Source: Mesostigma viride (taxonomy: Eukaryota; Streptophyta; Mesostigmatophyceae; Mesostigmatales; Mesostigmataceae). Taken from it: DNA of 64,000 bases. The notes under the pieces are model-generated. The model had not been told where the DNA came from. It saw only the letters and a program-made list of their open reading frames with translations, and did no database searches. The stretch is taken from assembly GCA_009746045.1 (NCBI GenBank), contig RPFO01000465.1, positions 67,001 to 131,000 of the forward strand, in the 5' to 3' direction. The translations under genes and the position numbers were made by a program. Below, one piece after another: positions 1 to 11,096 of the stretch; the stretch's first letter is position 1; every line of letters begins with the position of its first letter.

Positions 1-3000
1 CGCTCCCTTCCCTTCCCTCCTCCGTCGTCTGGTCGTGCCCACGGCGCTCCGTCCCCTTCCCTCCTCCGTCGTCTGGTCGTGCCCACGGCGCTCCGTCCCC
101 TTCCCTCCGTCGTCTGGTCGTGCCCACGGCGCTCCGTTCCCTTCCCTCCGTCGTCTGGTCGTGCCCACGGCGCTCCCTTCCCTTCCCTCCTCCGTCGTCT
201 GGTCGTGCCCACGGCGCTCCGTCCCCTTCCCTCCGTCGTCTGGTCGTGCCCACGGCGCTCCGTTCCCTTCCCTCCGTCGTCTGGTCGTGCCCACGGCGCT
301 CCGTCCCCTTCCCTCCGTCGTCTGGTCGTGCCCACGGCGCTCCGTTCCCTTCCCTCCGTCGTCTGGTCGTGCCCACGGCGCTCCGTCCCCTTCCCTCCTC
401 CGTCGTCTGGTCGTGCCCACGGCGCTCCGTCCCCTTCCCTCCTCCGTCGTCTGGTCGTGCCCACGGCGCTCCGTCCCCTTCCCTCCGTCGTCTGGTCGTG
501 CCCACGGCGCTCCGTCCCCTTCCCTCCTCCGTCGTCTGGTCGTGCCCACGGCGCTCCGTTCCCTTCCCTCCTCCGTCGTCTGGTCGTGCCCACGGCGCTC
601 CGGTCCCTTCCCTCCGTCGTCTGGTCGTGCCCACGGCGCTCCGTCCCCTTCCCTCCTCCGTCGTCTGGTCGTGCCCACGGCGCTCCGTCCCCTTCCCTCC
701 GTCGTCTGGTCGTGCCCACGGCGCTCCGTCCCCTTCCCTCCGTCGTCTGGTCGTGCCCACGGCGCTCCGTCCCCTTCCCTCCGTCGTCTGGTCGTGCCCA
801 CGGCGCTCCGTCCCCTTCCCTCCTCCGTCGTCTGGTCATGCCCACGGCGCTCCGGTCCCTTCCCTCCTCCGTCGTCTGGTCGTGCCCACGGCGCTCCGTC
901 CCCTTCCCTCCGTCGTCTGGTCGTGCCCACGGCGCTCCGTCCCCTTCCCTCCGTCGTCTGGTCGTGCCCACGGCGCTCCGTCCCCTTCCCTCCGTCGTCT
1001 GGTCGTGCCCACGGCGCTCCGTCCCCTTCCCTCCGTCGTCTGGTCGTGCCCACGGCGCTCCGTCCCCTTCCCTCCGTCGTCTGGTCGTGCCCACGGCGCT
1101 CCGTCCCCTTCCCTCCTCCGTCGTCTGGTCATGCCCACGGCGCTCCGTTCCCTTCCCTCCTCCGTCGTCTGCTCGTGCCCACGGCGCTCCGTCCCCTTCC
1201 CTCCGTCGTCTGCTCGTGCCCACGGCGCTCCGTCCCCTTCCCTCCGTCGTCTGGTCGTGCCCACGGCGCTCCGTTCCCTGTCCTCCGTCGTCTGGTCGTG
1301 CCCACGGCGCTCCGTCCCCTTCCCTCCGTCGTCTGGTCGTGCCCACGGCGCTCCGTCCCCTTCCCTCCGTCGTCTGGTCGTGCCCACGGCGCTCCGTCCC
1401 CTTCCCTCCTCCGTCGTCTGGTCGTGCCCACGGCGCTCCGTCCCCTTCCCTCCTCCGTCGTCTGGTCGTGCCCACGGCGCTCCGTCCCCTTCCCTCCGTC
1501 GTCTGGTCGTGCCCACGGCGCTCCGTTCCCTTCCCTCCGTCGTCTGGTCGTGCCCACGGCGCTCCGTCCCCTTCCCTCCGTCGTCTGGTCGTGCCCACGG
1601 CGCTCCGTTCCCTTCCCTCCGTCGTCTGGTCGTGCCCACGGCGCTCCGTTCCCTTCCCTCCTCCGTCGTCTGGTCGTGCCCACGGCGCTCCGGTCCCTTC
1701 CCTCCGTCGTCTGGTCGTGCCCACGGCGCTCCGTTCCCTTCCCTCCTCCGTCGTCTGGTCGTGCCCACGGCGCTCCGTCCCCTTCCCTCCTCCGTCGTCT
1801 GGTCGTGCCCACGGCGCTCCGTCCCCTTCCCTCCGTCGTCTGGTCGTGCCCACGGCGCTCCGTTCCCTTCCCTCCTCCGTCGTCTGGTCGTGCCCACGGC
1901 GCTCCGTCCCCTTCCCTCCTCCGTCGTCTGGTCGTGCCCACGGCGCTCCGGTCCCTTCCCTCCGTCGTCTGGTCGTGCCCACGGCGCTCCGTCCCCTTCC
2001 CTCCGTCGTCTGCTCGTGCCCACGGCGCTCCGGTCCCTTCCCTCCTCCGTCGTCTGGTCGTGCCCACGGCGCTCCGGTCCCTTCCCTCTGTCGTCTGGTC
2101 GTGCCCACGGCGCTCCGTCCCCTTCCCTCCTCCGTCGTCTGGTCGTGCCCACGGCGCTCCGTCCCCTTCCCTCCGTCGTCTGGTCGTGCCCACGGCGCTC
2201 CGTCCCCTTCCCTCCGTCGTCTGGTCGTGCCCACGGCGCTCCGGTCCCTTCCCTCCGTCGTCTGGTCGTGCCCACGGCGCTCCGTCCCCTTCCCTCCGTC
2301 GTCTGGTCGTGCCCACGGCGCTCCGTCCCCTTCCCTCCTCCGTCGTCTGGTCGTGCCCACGGCGCTCCGTTCCCTTCCCTCCGTCGTCTGGTCGTGCCCA
2401 CGGCGCTCCGTCCCCTTCCCTCCGTCGTCTGGTCGTGCCCACGGCGCTCCGTCCCCTTCCCTCCGTCGTCTGGTCGTGCCCACGGCGCTCCGTCCCCTTC
2501 CCTCCGTCGTCTGGTCGTGCCCACGGCGCTCCGTCCCCTTCCCTCCGTCGTCTGGTCGTGCCCACGGCGCTCCGTCCCCTTCCCTCCGTCGTCTGGTCGT
2601 GCCCACGGCGCTCCGTCCCCTTCCCTCCGTCGTCTGGTCGTGCCCACGGCGCTCCGTTCCCTTCCCTCCTCCGTCGTCTGGTCGTGCCCACGGCGCTCCG
2701 TCCCCTTCCCTCCTCCGTCGTCTGGTCGTGCCCACGGCGCTCCGTCCCCTTCCCTCCGTCGTCTGGTCGTGCCCACGGCGCTCCGTCCCCTTCCCTCCTT
2801 CGTCTGGTCGTGCCCACGGCGCTCCGTCCCCTTCCCTCCGTCGTCTGGTCGTGCCCACGGCGCTCCGTTCCCTTCCCTCCGTCGTCTGGTCGTGCCCACG
2901 GCGCTCCGTCCCCTTCCCTCCTTCGTCTGGTCGTGCCCACGGCGCTCCGTCCCCTTCCCTCCGTCGTCTGGTCGTGCCCACGGCGCTCCGTCCCCTTCCC

Positions 3001-3770
3001 TCCGTCGTCTGGTCGTGCCCACGGCGCTCCGTCCCCTTCCCTCCGTCGTCTGGTCGTGCCCACGGCGCTCCGTCCCCTTCCCTCCTCCGTCGTCTGGTCG
3101 TGCCCACGGTGCTCCGTTCCCTTCCCTCCGTCGTCTGCTCGTGCCCACGGCGCTCCGTCCCCTTCCCTCCGTCGTCTGCTCGTGCCCACGGCGCTCCGTC
3201 CCCTTCCCTCCTCCGTCGTCTGGTCGTGCCCACGGCGCTACCTTCCCTTCCCTCCGTCGTCTGGTCGTGCCCACGGCGCTCCGTTCCCTTCCCTCCGTCG
3301 TCTGGTCGTGCCCACGGCGCTCCGTCCCCTTCCCTCCGTCGTCTGGTCGTGCCCACGGCGCTCCCTTCCCTTCCCTCCGTCGTCTGGTCGTGCCCACGGC
3401 GCTCCGTCCCCTTCCCTCCGTCGTCTGGTCGTGCCCACGGCGCTCCGTCCCCTTCCCTCCGTCGTCTGGTCGTGCCCACGGCGCTCCCTTCCCTTCCCTC
3501 CATCGTCTGGTCGTGCCCACGGCGCTCCGTCCCCTTCCCTCCTCCGTCGTCTGGTCGTGCCCACGGCGCTCCGCTCCCTTCCCTCCGTCGTCTGGTCGTG
3601 CCCACGGCGCTCCGTTCCCTTCCCTCCGTCGTCTGGTCGTGCCCACGGCGCTCCGTCCCCTTCCCTCCGTCGTCTGGTCGTGCCCACGGCGCTCCCTTCC
3701 CTTCCCTCCATCGTCTGGTCGTGCCCACGGCGCTCCGTTCCCTTCCCTCCGTCGTCTGGTCGTGCCCACA
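1..3770. repeat. 41/44-bp GC-rich minisatellite (about 88 units)
   Basis: Tandem units of 41 bp, or 44 bp when an extra TCC is present, run from the window edge to 3770. The core contains GTCGTCTGGTCGTGCCCACG followed by GCGCTCC and a CCTTCCCTCC pyrimidine block. Scattered point variants (GGTC, GCTC, CATC) mark individual units. Neither unit length is a multiple of three and the unit lacks stops in all plus frames, so very long open frames appear in all three plus frames and on the minus strand. The last unit runs straight into a pyrimidine-rich acceptor (CCCCCCCAG) of the GT29 gene, so I read the array as intronic rather than coding. The left end is outside the window. Confidence 0.95.
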
Positions 3771-3788
3771 TCTGCCCCGCCCCCCCAG

Positions 3789-6231
3789 CTGGTGTGCAGC
3801 GCAGACGGCAACGCCAAGTACCATCTGGGGTTCAAGGAGGGCTCCCTGGGCACCTGCGCCATCGTGGGGCTGGGGCCAAACCTGCTCAAGTCCAAGTAGG
3901 TGCTGCCAGCGCTGCGCCTTCCCCTTGTTGTGCTCTGACAGCTTGCGACTCCCCTTGCTCACTTTGTCATGGCCGCGTGTGCGCTGGACGTACCCGGCTC
4001 GCTCTTGGGCCTGGCAGGGGTGGCGCCCCGTCGCGGCCACTCGCGGGGGGTGGTGCCCTCACACGGCCACCTGCGGGGATGGTGCTCTCACGGGGCCCCA
4101 CGATGCACGTTCCCATGCGGCTCCCGTCCCCATGCTCCTGCGTTTGCTTGTTTGCCCCTGCTCTCCTTGTCACAATGTCTGGGTTTCTTTGCTTTCTTCT
4201 CTTTTCTTCCCTCTTCTCTCTTTCCTCGCCTCTGCACCCTGGCATGCGTGCTGGGAGCGTCACCCCCGGACGCACGGTGCTCTCCTTGTATATGGCTCGC
4301 TCTGAAGGCTGAGGTGACACTCCCATCCCAAGCCCCCCCCCCCCCTTCAGCTCGCGCCGTGCACGTGTCCTGTGCACACGTTGCTGATAGGATTCTGTGT
4401 CACCCTGACCCTCGCATGCGGCGGTGCCGTGTTGTTGCAGGTTGGGGCGAGAGATCGACGCGCATGACACGGTCATCCGCTTTGGCGGCGCGCCCGTGCA
4501 GGGCTACGAGCCCTACGTGGGCTCCCGCACCACCATCAGCTTCCTGCGCGAGCTGCTGCAGCGGAGTACAGGGGGGTCGGCGCCCACGCCACCTGACAAG
4601 TCTGGGGAGGTACGTGGTCCTCCACCCATCTACCACCAAGGATCTCGACCACGTAGATCCATCTTGCTCATCCATCAATCGGTTTAGGGTCCTACTGCCT
4701 TGCTGCCTGCTGCAGTGGGTGCAGGCGACCACTTGGCACCGTAACCCCCATCACCAACTGTTGGATTCCACTTCCCAGGGAATACAGCCCTGTCGTCGGA
4801 CGCCAAGCGTTGGGTTGCCAGCATTAGGAGACGTTCACCTCTTGGCATCGTCTGGAGCGGTTGCGTGCATTCTTGTGGGGAGGAATGCGATCAGAGTGAA
4901 ATCCAACAACCAACTTTTATCGGCATCGCCTTGGAAGGCGTGAGTGCGACTGGCAGCAATAAAAAAGTGTTTTCTGCTTGCTGCGGCTGACAACAGTCAT
5001 CAACAGTGGTTTCTGTCCTTGCTGCGATGGAAAGTCGTCGCCAATTGGTTCTCACCTTGGCCACGTGCGTTATCCCGGCTGCAAAGGTCGCCAATTTTTT
5101 ATTTATTTTTTTTCGCTGGCTGCGCTCGCCATCCTCCTGGCTGCGTCTCGCTCCGCCCTGCAGGAGGCTCGGCTGCCCCGCGTGGGCACGGATGTGTGGA
5201 CGCGCAGCGAGAGCAAAGTGCAGGTGCCGGAGGCCTTCTACCTGTCACACGCATTCCACGAGGATCGCGAGTATTTGCTGCCGCCGTCACACCGCGGCAA
5301 GCCCTACCTGCCGCTGCACGCCCTTAGTGACAATATCCAGCTCCACACGACACAGCTCTACGGCCTGCTGCAGGTGAGGTGGGGGGCACCGATTCGGTCC
5401 GTTGGGTAGCGTCATTTGGTGGCAGTCAGTTGGTGGTATGTGTGCTTTTCATCGTCTAGCACCGCATCGGCAGGTTGAAGCACTGGCTCCTGTGATGTTG
5501 TGGCTGCACGGCGCCCACGTGCATTGGAGGAAAGTCGAATATGATTTGCATGCGAGAGGGGAATGAGGTTTGACCGTGTGGTGTTTCGGATGGCATTGCG
5601 CGGTGGTTGCGGTTCCTGGTGTGGCTTCCATGGGGATTTGAGGGGGTCAACCAACGCCCCTGGCCTGCTGAAGGAAAAGGTGAATAGTCAGGAGGCAGGT
5701 CTTATAGATAGGTGGTCGTTAGCCTGCCTGATCAGCTTCACCAAGGTGATTGGTATGTTTTTGGACGCAGGGCTTTTTTGGCTGGATTGTAATATTTCCA
5801 GAGGCAGTTCCTAGACATTGAGTAGTTGCTGGTTTGGCCTTGTGGCTTTGTTTGGAACGCAACCGCTGTGGCCCCATGGCTCTCCACTCATACATGTGCG
5901 CGTTGTTATAATGATAATAATAAGTATTATGATTATTCCTACGCGCGTGCAGGATTACATCACGCTGGTCAGCGCGCGCGCGCAGCGGGAGCGCACCGTG
6001 TCGCCCTCCAAGGGGATGGAGCTTATTCTGGCGGTCTTGCACTCTGCGCTGTGCACGCGCGTCGACCTGTACGGCATCACCCAGGATGGGATGGGCCACT
6101 ACTTTGAAGGCGTCAGCAGTACCGGGAACAGGGACGCCCGCAGCGGCTTCAGCTACCGAAGCGTCGCGGGCCTCGAGTACTATGTCTACCAGCTAGCAAT
6201 GGCAAATGGCCTGCTGTGCATGAGGGATTGA
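3789..6231 (+). CDS. Sialyltransferase-like glycosyltransferase (GT29), 5'-partial, four visible exons
   Basis: Exons 3789-3895, 4441-4609, 5164-5373 and 5953-6231 join in frame through GT-AG introns (GTAGGT...GCAG, GTACGT...GCAG, GTGAGG...GCAG) to give 254 residues and a TGA stop. Exons 1-2 carry sialylmotif L: CAIVGLGPNLLKSK, then REIDAHDTVIRFGGAP and VGSRTT. Exon 4 carries motif S (SPSKGMELILAVL...VDLYGI), GHY (motif III) and a C-terminal GLEYYVYQL. In GT29 enzymes these motifs bind the CMP-sugar and acceptor in the Golgi lumen. In the usual H-x4-E motif the Glu is present but the expected His position reads Ser. The N-terminus, including any signal anchor, would lie left of the minisatellite and outside the window. 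The family call is firm; the sugar donor and acceptor are unknown, because plant and algal members need not make sialic acid linkages. Confidence 0.88.
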
Positions 6232-6582
6232 GCAGTGATCATTTTGTTTTGTTGGTTTGTGATTCGACTGTGAATAGTTGTCTTACAAGTTTGACGGGTT
6301 GGATCTTTGTCCCACAAGCATGAGGACGATGTCAGTTAGCCAGGACGCAAGTAGAACCCTATTTACTCCACAGGCGTTGTCATCGGCCGAGAATCCTCGT
6401 TCATAGGGGGGCAAAGCGGGGCAAGTATGTCTGCAAAATGTTTTTTCATTAGACAGGGTAGCACTCCTGAAACTTGTGTTGGACATGACTGTGAAGACTG
6501 TGACATATAAGTAAGTACTTGCGTATCATGGGCAGTGGCCGGGAGGAAGTCTTCCCTGACCTATACCTAGTGAGTCGAAAAT
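6232..6582. other. Intergenic, no gene seen
   Basis: This is the 3' flank of the GT29 gene. It is AT-richer than the exons. I see no open frame with coding character and no clear polyadenylation signal. Confidence 0.5.
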
Positions 6583-8087
6583 ATGCCGAGCTATTAAAAT
6601 CAAAAATTAAATTAAATTATAACATGCCTCCGTTGGGAGATCATGTAGCACATATTCCTTGCTGGGTGGGTGGAGGTGGCAGAAGCCGCGTAATCGAACT
6701 AACCTAACCCTAAGCTATCTAGTCTAGAAAATCCTAACGACACTACTCGATGCCGAATTAATAGACACGTGACTGCGTCACGTGAGCATAAGTCCTCAGT
6801 GGGAGGGGAACATGGGATGGAATGGATGGTATAAGCTATCTAGGTCCTAGTTACAGGGGTGTGGGCACCGCGGCCCGAATCGCTATGAATGCCATACTTG
6901 GTCACACGCGGAGCCCCCACAGGCTTGGGGGTGGTCTCCTTCATCACTACTTGCCATCTATCCTTGCGCACCATCTGCCTCCATATTACAGACAAACCAG
7001 GAGGCTGCCCGGGGGTGAGCCCGTCACGTCTAGTGTAGCACATGTCCATGCCGAGTCTATCACGAAAAGTCCACGGGTGGCGGCCCTGCCGCGCGCGGCC
7101 TGGGGCACGCCAGGTGAGGACATATCGCCCAGGCTGGGCGGGCTTGGTGCCAGCTAGCCTATCTGATGTATCTACCTGATCTGTGCGGGCCAGGTGCCCG
7201 GCTAGGCCCAGGCGCCTGTGCCTAATAATGTGGGAAACATAGGGCAAATCAGCGTACAAATCCTCATTACTAATGTGCAAACCAAGGGGGATGTTAAGGG
7301 CCTGGCGCAGCATCTTGGTGACGGCGCCGTCGAGTCGTTGCTCCAGCTCCTGCGTCAGTGTCCACGTCTCGGCGCCGTAGGTCAGGATCGTCAGAATGAC
7401 GACCTTGAAGAGGTCACGCTTGACGATCCGGGGTAGGGCGGGGTTGCTCCACCAGCAGCGGTGGTCATGGAGGTGCGCCCACGCCATGCCGATCCGTGTC
7501 GTCATGTCGTCCTCGCAGTTGGGAAGCCAACTGCCGAGCAGCTTGAAGCGGCCTGAAGGAGGGTAGTTGACCTCGGCATCGTCTAAGAGGCGGAGTGTGG
7601 GTGGGGGCCCTGCCATGCCGAGGGCCAGGGCCTCCGTTTTGGGGCTGATTTCTAGACCAACCGCCCGAGCCTCGAGCGCCAGGCAGTCCAGCCAAAGTTG
7701 GGCAGACTCCGGCTTCTCGATTAGCGTGATGTTGTCGGCATAAATGAGGTCAGCTAGTAAATTCTGCTGGTTAGTCGGCTCCCCTTCCCCAAGCTCGTTC
7801 GTGATCGCTAGGCCAGGGGCACGGCCTGCAATGCTAGCAAAGCGAGCACGTGCCTGGCGCATAACATAATCCACGACAATAATAAACAGGTACGGCGACA
7901 GGACGCAACCCTGCCAGACGCCGGTCTGCAGTGGGCAGGGCGGGGTAATGCCGTGTTGAGTGCGCACCGAAGTGGTCGACCCCTCATACAGCGTGCGGAT
8001 GACGGTAATCAGGGGAGTGGGGACGCGAGCGCGAGCAAGTACAGCCCATAGAGCGTCCCAGAGGACAGAATCAAAATGCCGAGCTAT
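6583..8087 (-). mobile_element. 5'-truncated non-LTR retrotransposon insertion(s) with target duplication
   Basis: The sequence ATGCCGAGCTAT occurs at 6583-6594 and again at 8076-8087, bracketing minus-strand retroelement DNA. A shorter ATGCCGA also sits at 6750-6756, so this may be two events: a tail fragment (about 6590-6749, family A end with AAATTAAATTAAATTAT and stem-loop CTCCGTTGGGAG at 6628-6639) and an RT fragment (6757-8075, beginning at a CACGTGAC-TGC-GTCACGTG hairpin at 6767-6785). Direct duplications and loss of the 5' end are the hallmarks of target-primed reverse transcription. The insertion split the 5' region of another element, which continues at 8088. Confidence 0.75.
6840..8075 (-). 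pseudogene. Non-LTR reverse transcriptase, C-terminal part
   Basis: About 410 codons are open on the minus strand. Visible RT motifs are FDSVLWDALW (end of motif A, truncated), GVWQGCVLSPYLFI (motif B) and IYADNITLI (motif C, where the usual YADD reads YADN). Then come thumb-like sequence with TYGAETWTL and a tail with RRLGLAGHLARTDQ and TWRAPG. It closely parallels the RT of the longer element at 39.8-41 kb. The second catalytic Asp of motif C is Asn, and the N-terminal RT and endonuclease are missing, so this copy should be inactive. The open frame itself is intact, which suggests a fairly recent insertion. Confidence 0.85.
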
Positions 8088-8530
8088 GACTGCCAAGAAT
8101 GCTCATAACTTTCGACTCCGGCCATGAAATTTAGTCGGGTTGATCGCATTCGACTCGTCTTTTGATGACGAACACGCTGATCTAATTTCCTGCAGCAGTC
8201 ACCTCCGATTTTGTACGCTACAGCCATTGGCCTGCCCATGCAGCAGATATCGATCTTTTTCGGCTCGATATGGCAGCATTCCACCCGTGAACAGCATGCC
8301 TGCGACCCCGACATAGCATACGTCTTCTTACTCGTAGCTATGGAGGCCACTGCAACACCCCCAGCCCTGGAAGCCGCTCCATCGACGACGTTCTTGAGGA
8401 AGCCAGCCCTGCCACCGACACCGCCTCCGCCGCTCACAAAAAGCTACGCACCACAGAAGCCACTTCCATGGATGCCGAGGCTAACACCGCGCCTGCAACC
8501 CCACGGCCTGCACCGTCTGCTTTAACCCCT
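8088..8530 (+). mobile_element. 5' region and start of ORF1 of a non-LTR element (fragment)
   Basis: 8088-8200 matches, in opposite orientation, the region upstream of ORF1 in the long element (about 44480-44600): both contain AGAATGCTCATAACTTT, then CATGAAATTT and TCTTTTGATGACGAACACG. An ATG at 8341 opens a short proline-rich frame (61 codons) that stops at 8525, so ORF1 is truncated. The piece was already present when the 6583-8087 insertion occurred. Confidence 0.65.
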
Positions 8531-10080
8531 AAATGGGCGGAAATGCTGCCGATAAATCGGCAGTAACTCACCTATTTTGTAAACCAGCCCCTGTACAACC
8601 TAGCAATATCCAATGGCTGTCCTTGGGGGGCAAGCATGTCCATGAGTTGCCCTAAGCCATGATATATCACAACCTCACATATATTCATCGTAGGCCATGT
8701 ATAACTGCCGTCAAAGTCAGGGGGGTCAAGACGAGCGTTTTCATTTTTGGTAGAATGTGCATTTTGAATTATGTTGTAAGAGCTAGGCACCTACCACTTC
8801 AGGGATGATAAACAATTAGTTGCTGAACAGTTTGAGCCATTGGGGTCATCATTTGGGTGGGTATACCAGCAGTTACACCCAGTACAGCCCATAGGGGTAC
8901 CGTTGGTAAAAAGCAACCAAGGGGGTAGGAGTGGGCATACTACCTACTAATACCTACTAATATGGCCCCCAACCATGCCAAACAATACATTTCCCTTCCA
9001 CAATGATGGGGAAACATAACTGCATCATCACACTGCCCTTACATGGCACCTATGTGCAGGTGCCACCTTGTCCATGCACGTAGGTAACGTGGTACGGATA
9101 CCCTACGCAAGGCATGCATTCTAGGAGGCAGCCACCAACAAACTAGTGATTTTAAGCCTATTTCAGCCTGCCCTAGCAAGGATAAACTAGGCCTAAGCTG
9201 CTATAGCTTTCCAGGTGATGGCCAGCACACCTGGTGGCACATGCTGACAATGGGAAGCTTCTACTCACCGGTTACATGCTTGATGATGCCACAGAGACCA
9301 GCCAACTGCCTCACACTCATGCAATATGTGTGTGGGAAATGTATAACAAACATATATGGAGGTATTCAAACCCATACAGCCTCTAAAACTTATCACCATC
9401 ACCCTGTGGCAGGTCAACTGACTGAGGGAAGCATCTAAGAAGGGTGTTTTAGAAAGGGGCCAGGCCAGGGTCAAGAAAGAGCATGAATAATGCAAAAAGA
9501 ATGTGCTACACAAGCTAGAACGTATATATAAACGTCAAACATCGATAGGAAAACGATGCTTAAGCTTTACCAGGCATGGATGGCGTTACCTTGGCCCAGG
9601 CGGTGGCCGCAAAATGGCGCATTTCGGCACACCAAAGTTGTGCAGCATGGTCGCTGGATTCGGCGATTTCTGGCCACCCTTGCACGTTTACGACTAATAT
9701 GTATCATAAAAAGTACAAAGAAACCGATATATCCTTTAAAATACGCCGGAAAGGTATTGCTGTCAACGTTTCTATCGTCCGGCCTGATCGCAGTTTTTTC
9801 CAGCAAGAACGCTGCCGACACCTATCAAATGGCATTCCCGCGAACCAAAAATTGGCCTGTATCATCTTTAGGACGTATAAAATCAATATCCTAAGTTTGT
9901 CCAGAAAATTCGAACGCAAACGTAAATGCCATGCGTTGGCGCAAGCCGCCATGGCCAGGTCGTCGTTTTCCGGAATGCACGTTGTACGTGAAAAAGTACC
10001 CTGACCCCTTGTACTTTGACGGTCTGGAACACCTGTTAAACTTGGTCAAAATATAGCAAACCCTAGTATCATGTTCTGGA
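8531..10080. other. AT-richer spacer, no gene seen
   Basis: Several short open frames exist (for example 9241-9438 and 9576-10004) but none has recognisable domains or biased codon use. A CGGCAG/ATTTAGGGGTTA-type block near 8525-8575 recurs in altered form at 14110-14190, suggesting an old shared repeat. Confidence 0.4.
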
Positions 10081-10091
10081 CAAGAAAAAAG

Positions 10092-10127
10092 TGGGGGAGG
10101 GGGGGCTATCGCCCCCCCTCCCCGACT
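10092..10127. repeat. Perfect G/C hairpin
   Basis: GGGGAGGGGGGGC and GCCCCCCCTCCCC are separated by TATC, a 13-bp perfect inverted repeat with a 4-base loop. It could form a cruciform or, on the G strand, a quadruplex. No terminator role is implied in this eukaryotic setting. Confidence 0.75.
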
Positions 10128-10328
10128 TGAGAGGACGTGACTCGCCGCTAGCGGCCCAGAGGCCGATAGTCGACCTTCTGGGCGCCAACCGCACCGGCCC
10201 GCGCGACGCGCCAAGACCCTTCCACGGAGGACGCGCGGGCGGACGATTCCGACCGGGACGAACCGCCGCCGTGCGCCACGCGCAACGGACCCTTCCCCGT
10301 GAACACCGTGGAAGCTCTCCGAGCGTGA

Positions 10329-10505
10329 GATACTTGGAAATTTCGTCACGTTCGTATCGAAAATGAAATTTCTGACAAATTTGTCAGCTCGGACAGAACC
10401 ACAATGAATTTCAGCATACCATTCGATACAACAATGATATTTCGGCGTCGGATACTTGGAAATTTCGTTACGTTCGTATCGCCGGTGAAATTCTGACAAA
10501 TTTTA
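10329..10505. repeat. Two tandem copies of a ~122-bp repeat
   Basis: GATACTTGGAAATTTCGT followed by CACGTTCGTATCG begins at 10329 and, with few changes, again at 10451. Each is followed by GAAATT(T)CTGACAAATTT. A decayed third piece lies near 10845-10920 (GAATTTCAGCGTACCATTC, AAATACTTCGAAATTT). Confidence 0.65.
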
Positions 10506-10514
10506 TCCTGAACT

Positions 10515-11096
10515 ATTTCGCATCATAACATGACTCCGTTGGGAGATCATCATGTAGCACTGGCTAACATATTCCCTTGCTGGATGGATGGAGGTAGGTG
10601 AAGAATTAAACCTTTTTGAATGACCTTATTTGTCTAATTCTAATTGCCTAGCACAGTCTACCTAGAGGAGGGCCCTGATTGGCACAATTGTGGCCATGTA
10701 CGTAATTATGCTACATGTCGTACATGATCTCCCAACTAGTCATGTTATAATTTAATTTCATTTTAATGCTAGCATGTCTTGTTGCATGCCCTCAAAGCTA
10801 AAATTGTTTATCACATGCAGAGAGAGCCCGCACAATGAATTTCAGCGTACCATTCATTAATTAATTATACCATGCGATATACTTTACAGATATTTCGCTG
10901 TCAAATACTTCGAAATTTGGGTACTGCTTTTTGCAAGCCAGCCATAAGGACCAAACACTCCCATGCAAACTCCCATTTTCATCATTAATTAATATTCATT
11001 GAGTGGCAATCCTTTCATTCCTTTGTTCACACATGCACCATCCGTCATTCCCATTATGAAATTGAAAAAATTAAATCATAGCATGACTCCGTGGTG
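10515..11096. mobile_element. Three short terminal fragments of non-LTR family A
   Basis: The family A end (CATGACTCCGTTGGGAGATC and AT-rich tail) appears at about 10528-10600 in one orientation, at about 10725-10770 inverted (GATCTCCCAACTAGTCATG then TTATAATTTAATTT), and degraded at 11075-11095. The sequence between is AT-rich with no gene. Confidence 0.55.

Noticed and set aside
35-4312. Open frames of more than 1200 codons on the plus strand and 1019 codons on the minus strand
   Set aside because: All derive from the 41/44-bp array, are open in several frames at once, and run into a splice acceptor. There is no independent sign of translation.
6595-8530. 5' inversion (twin priming) linking the minus-strand RT and plus-strand ORF1 start
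   Set aside because: The ATGCCGAGCTAT duplication at 6583 and 8076 shows the RT piece is a separate insertion into an older fragment.
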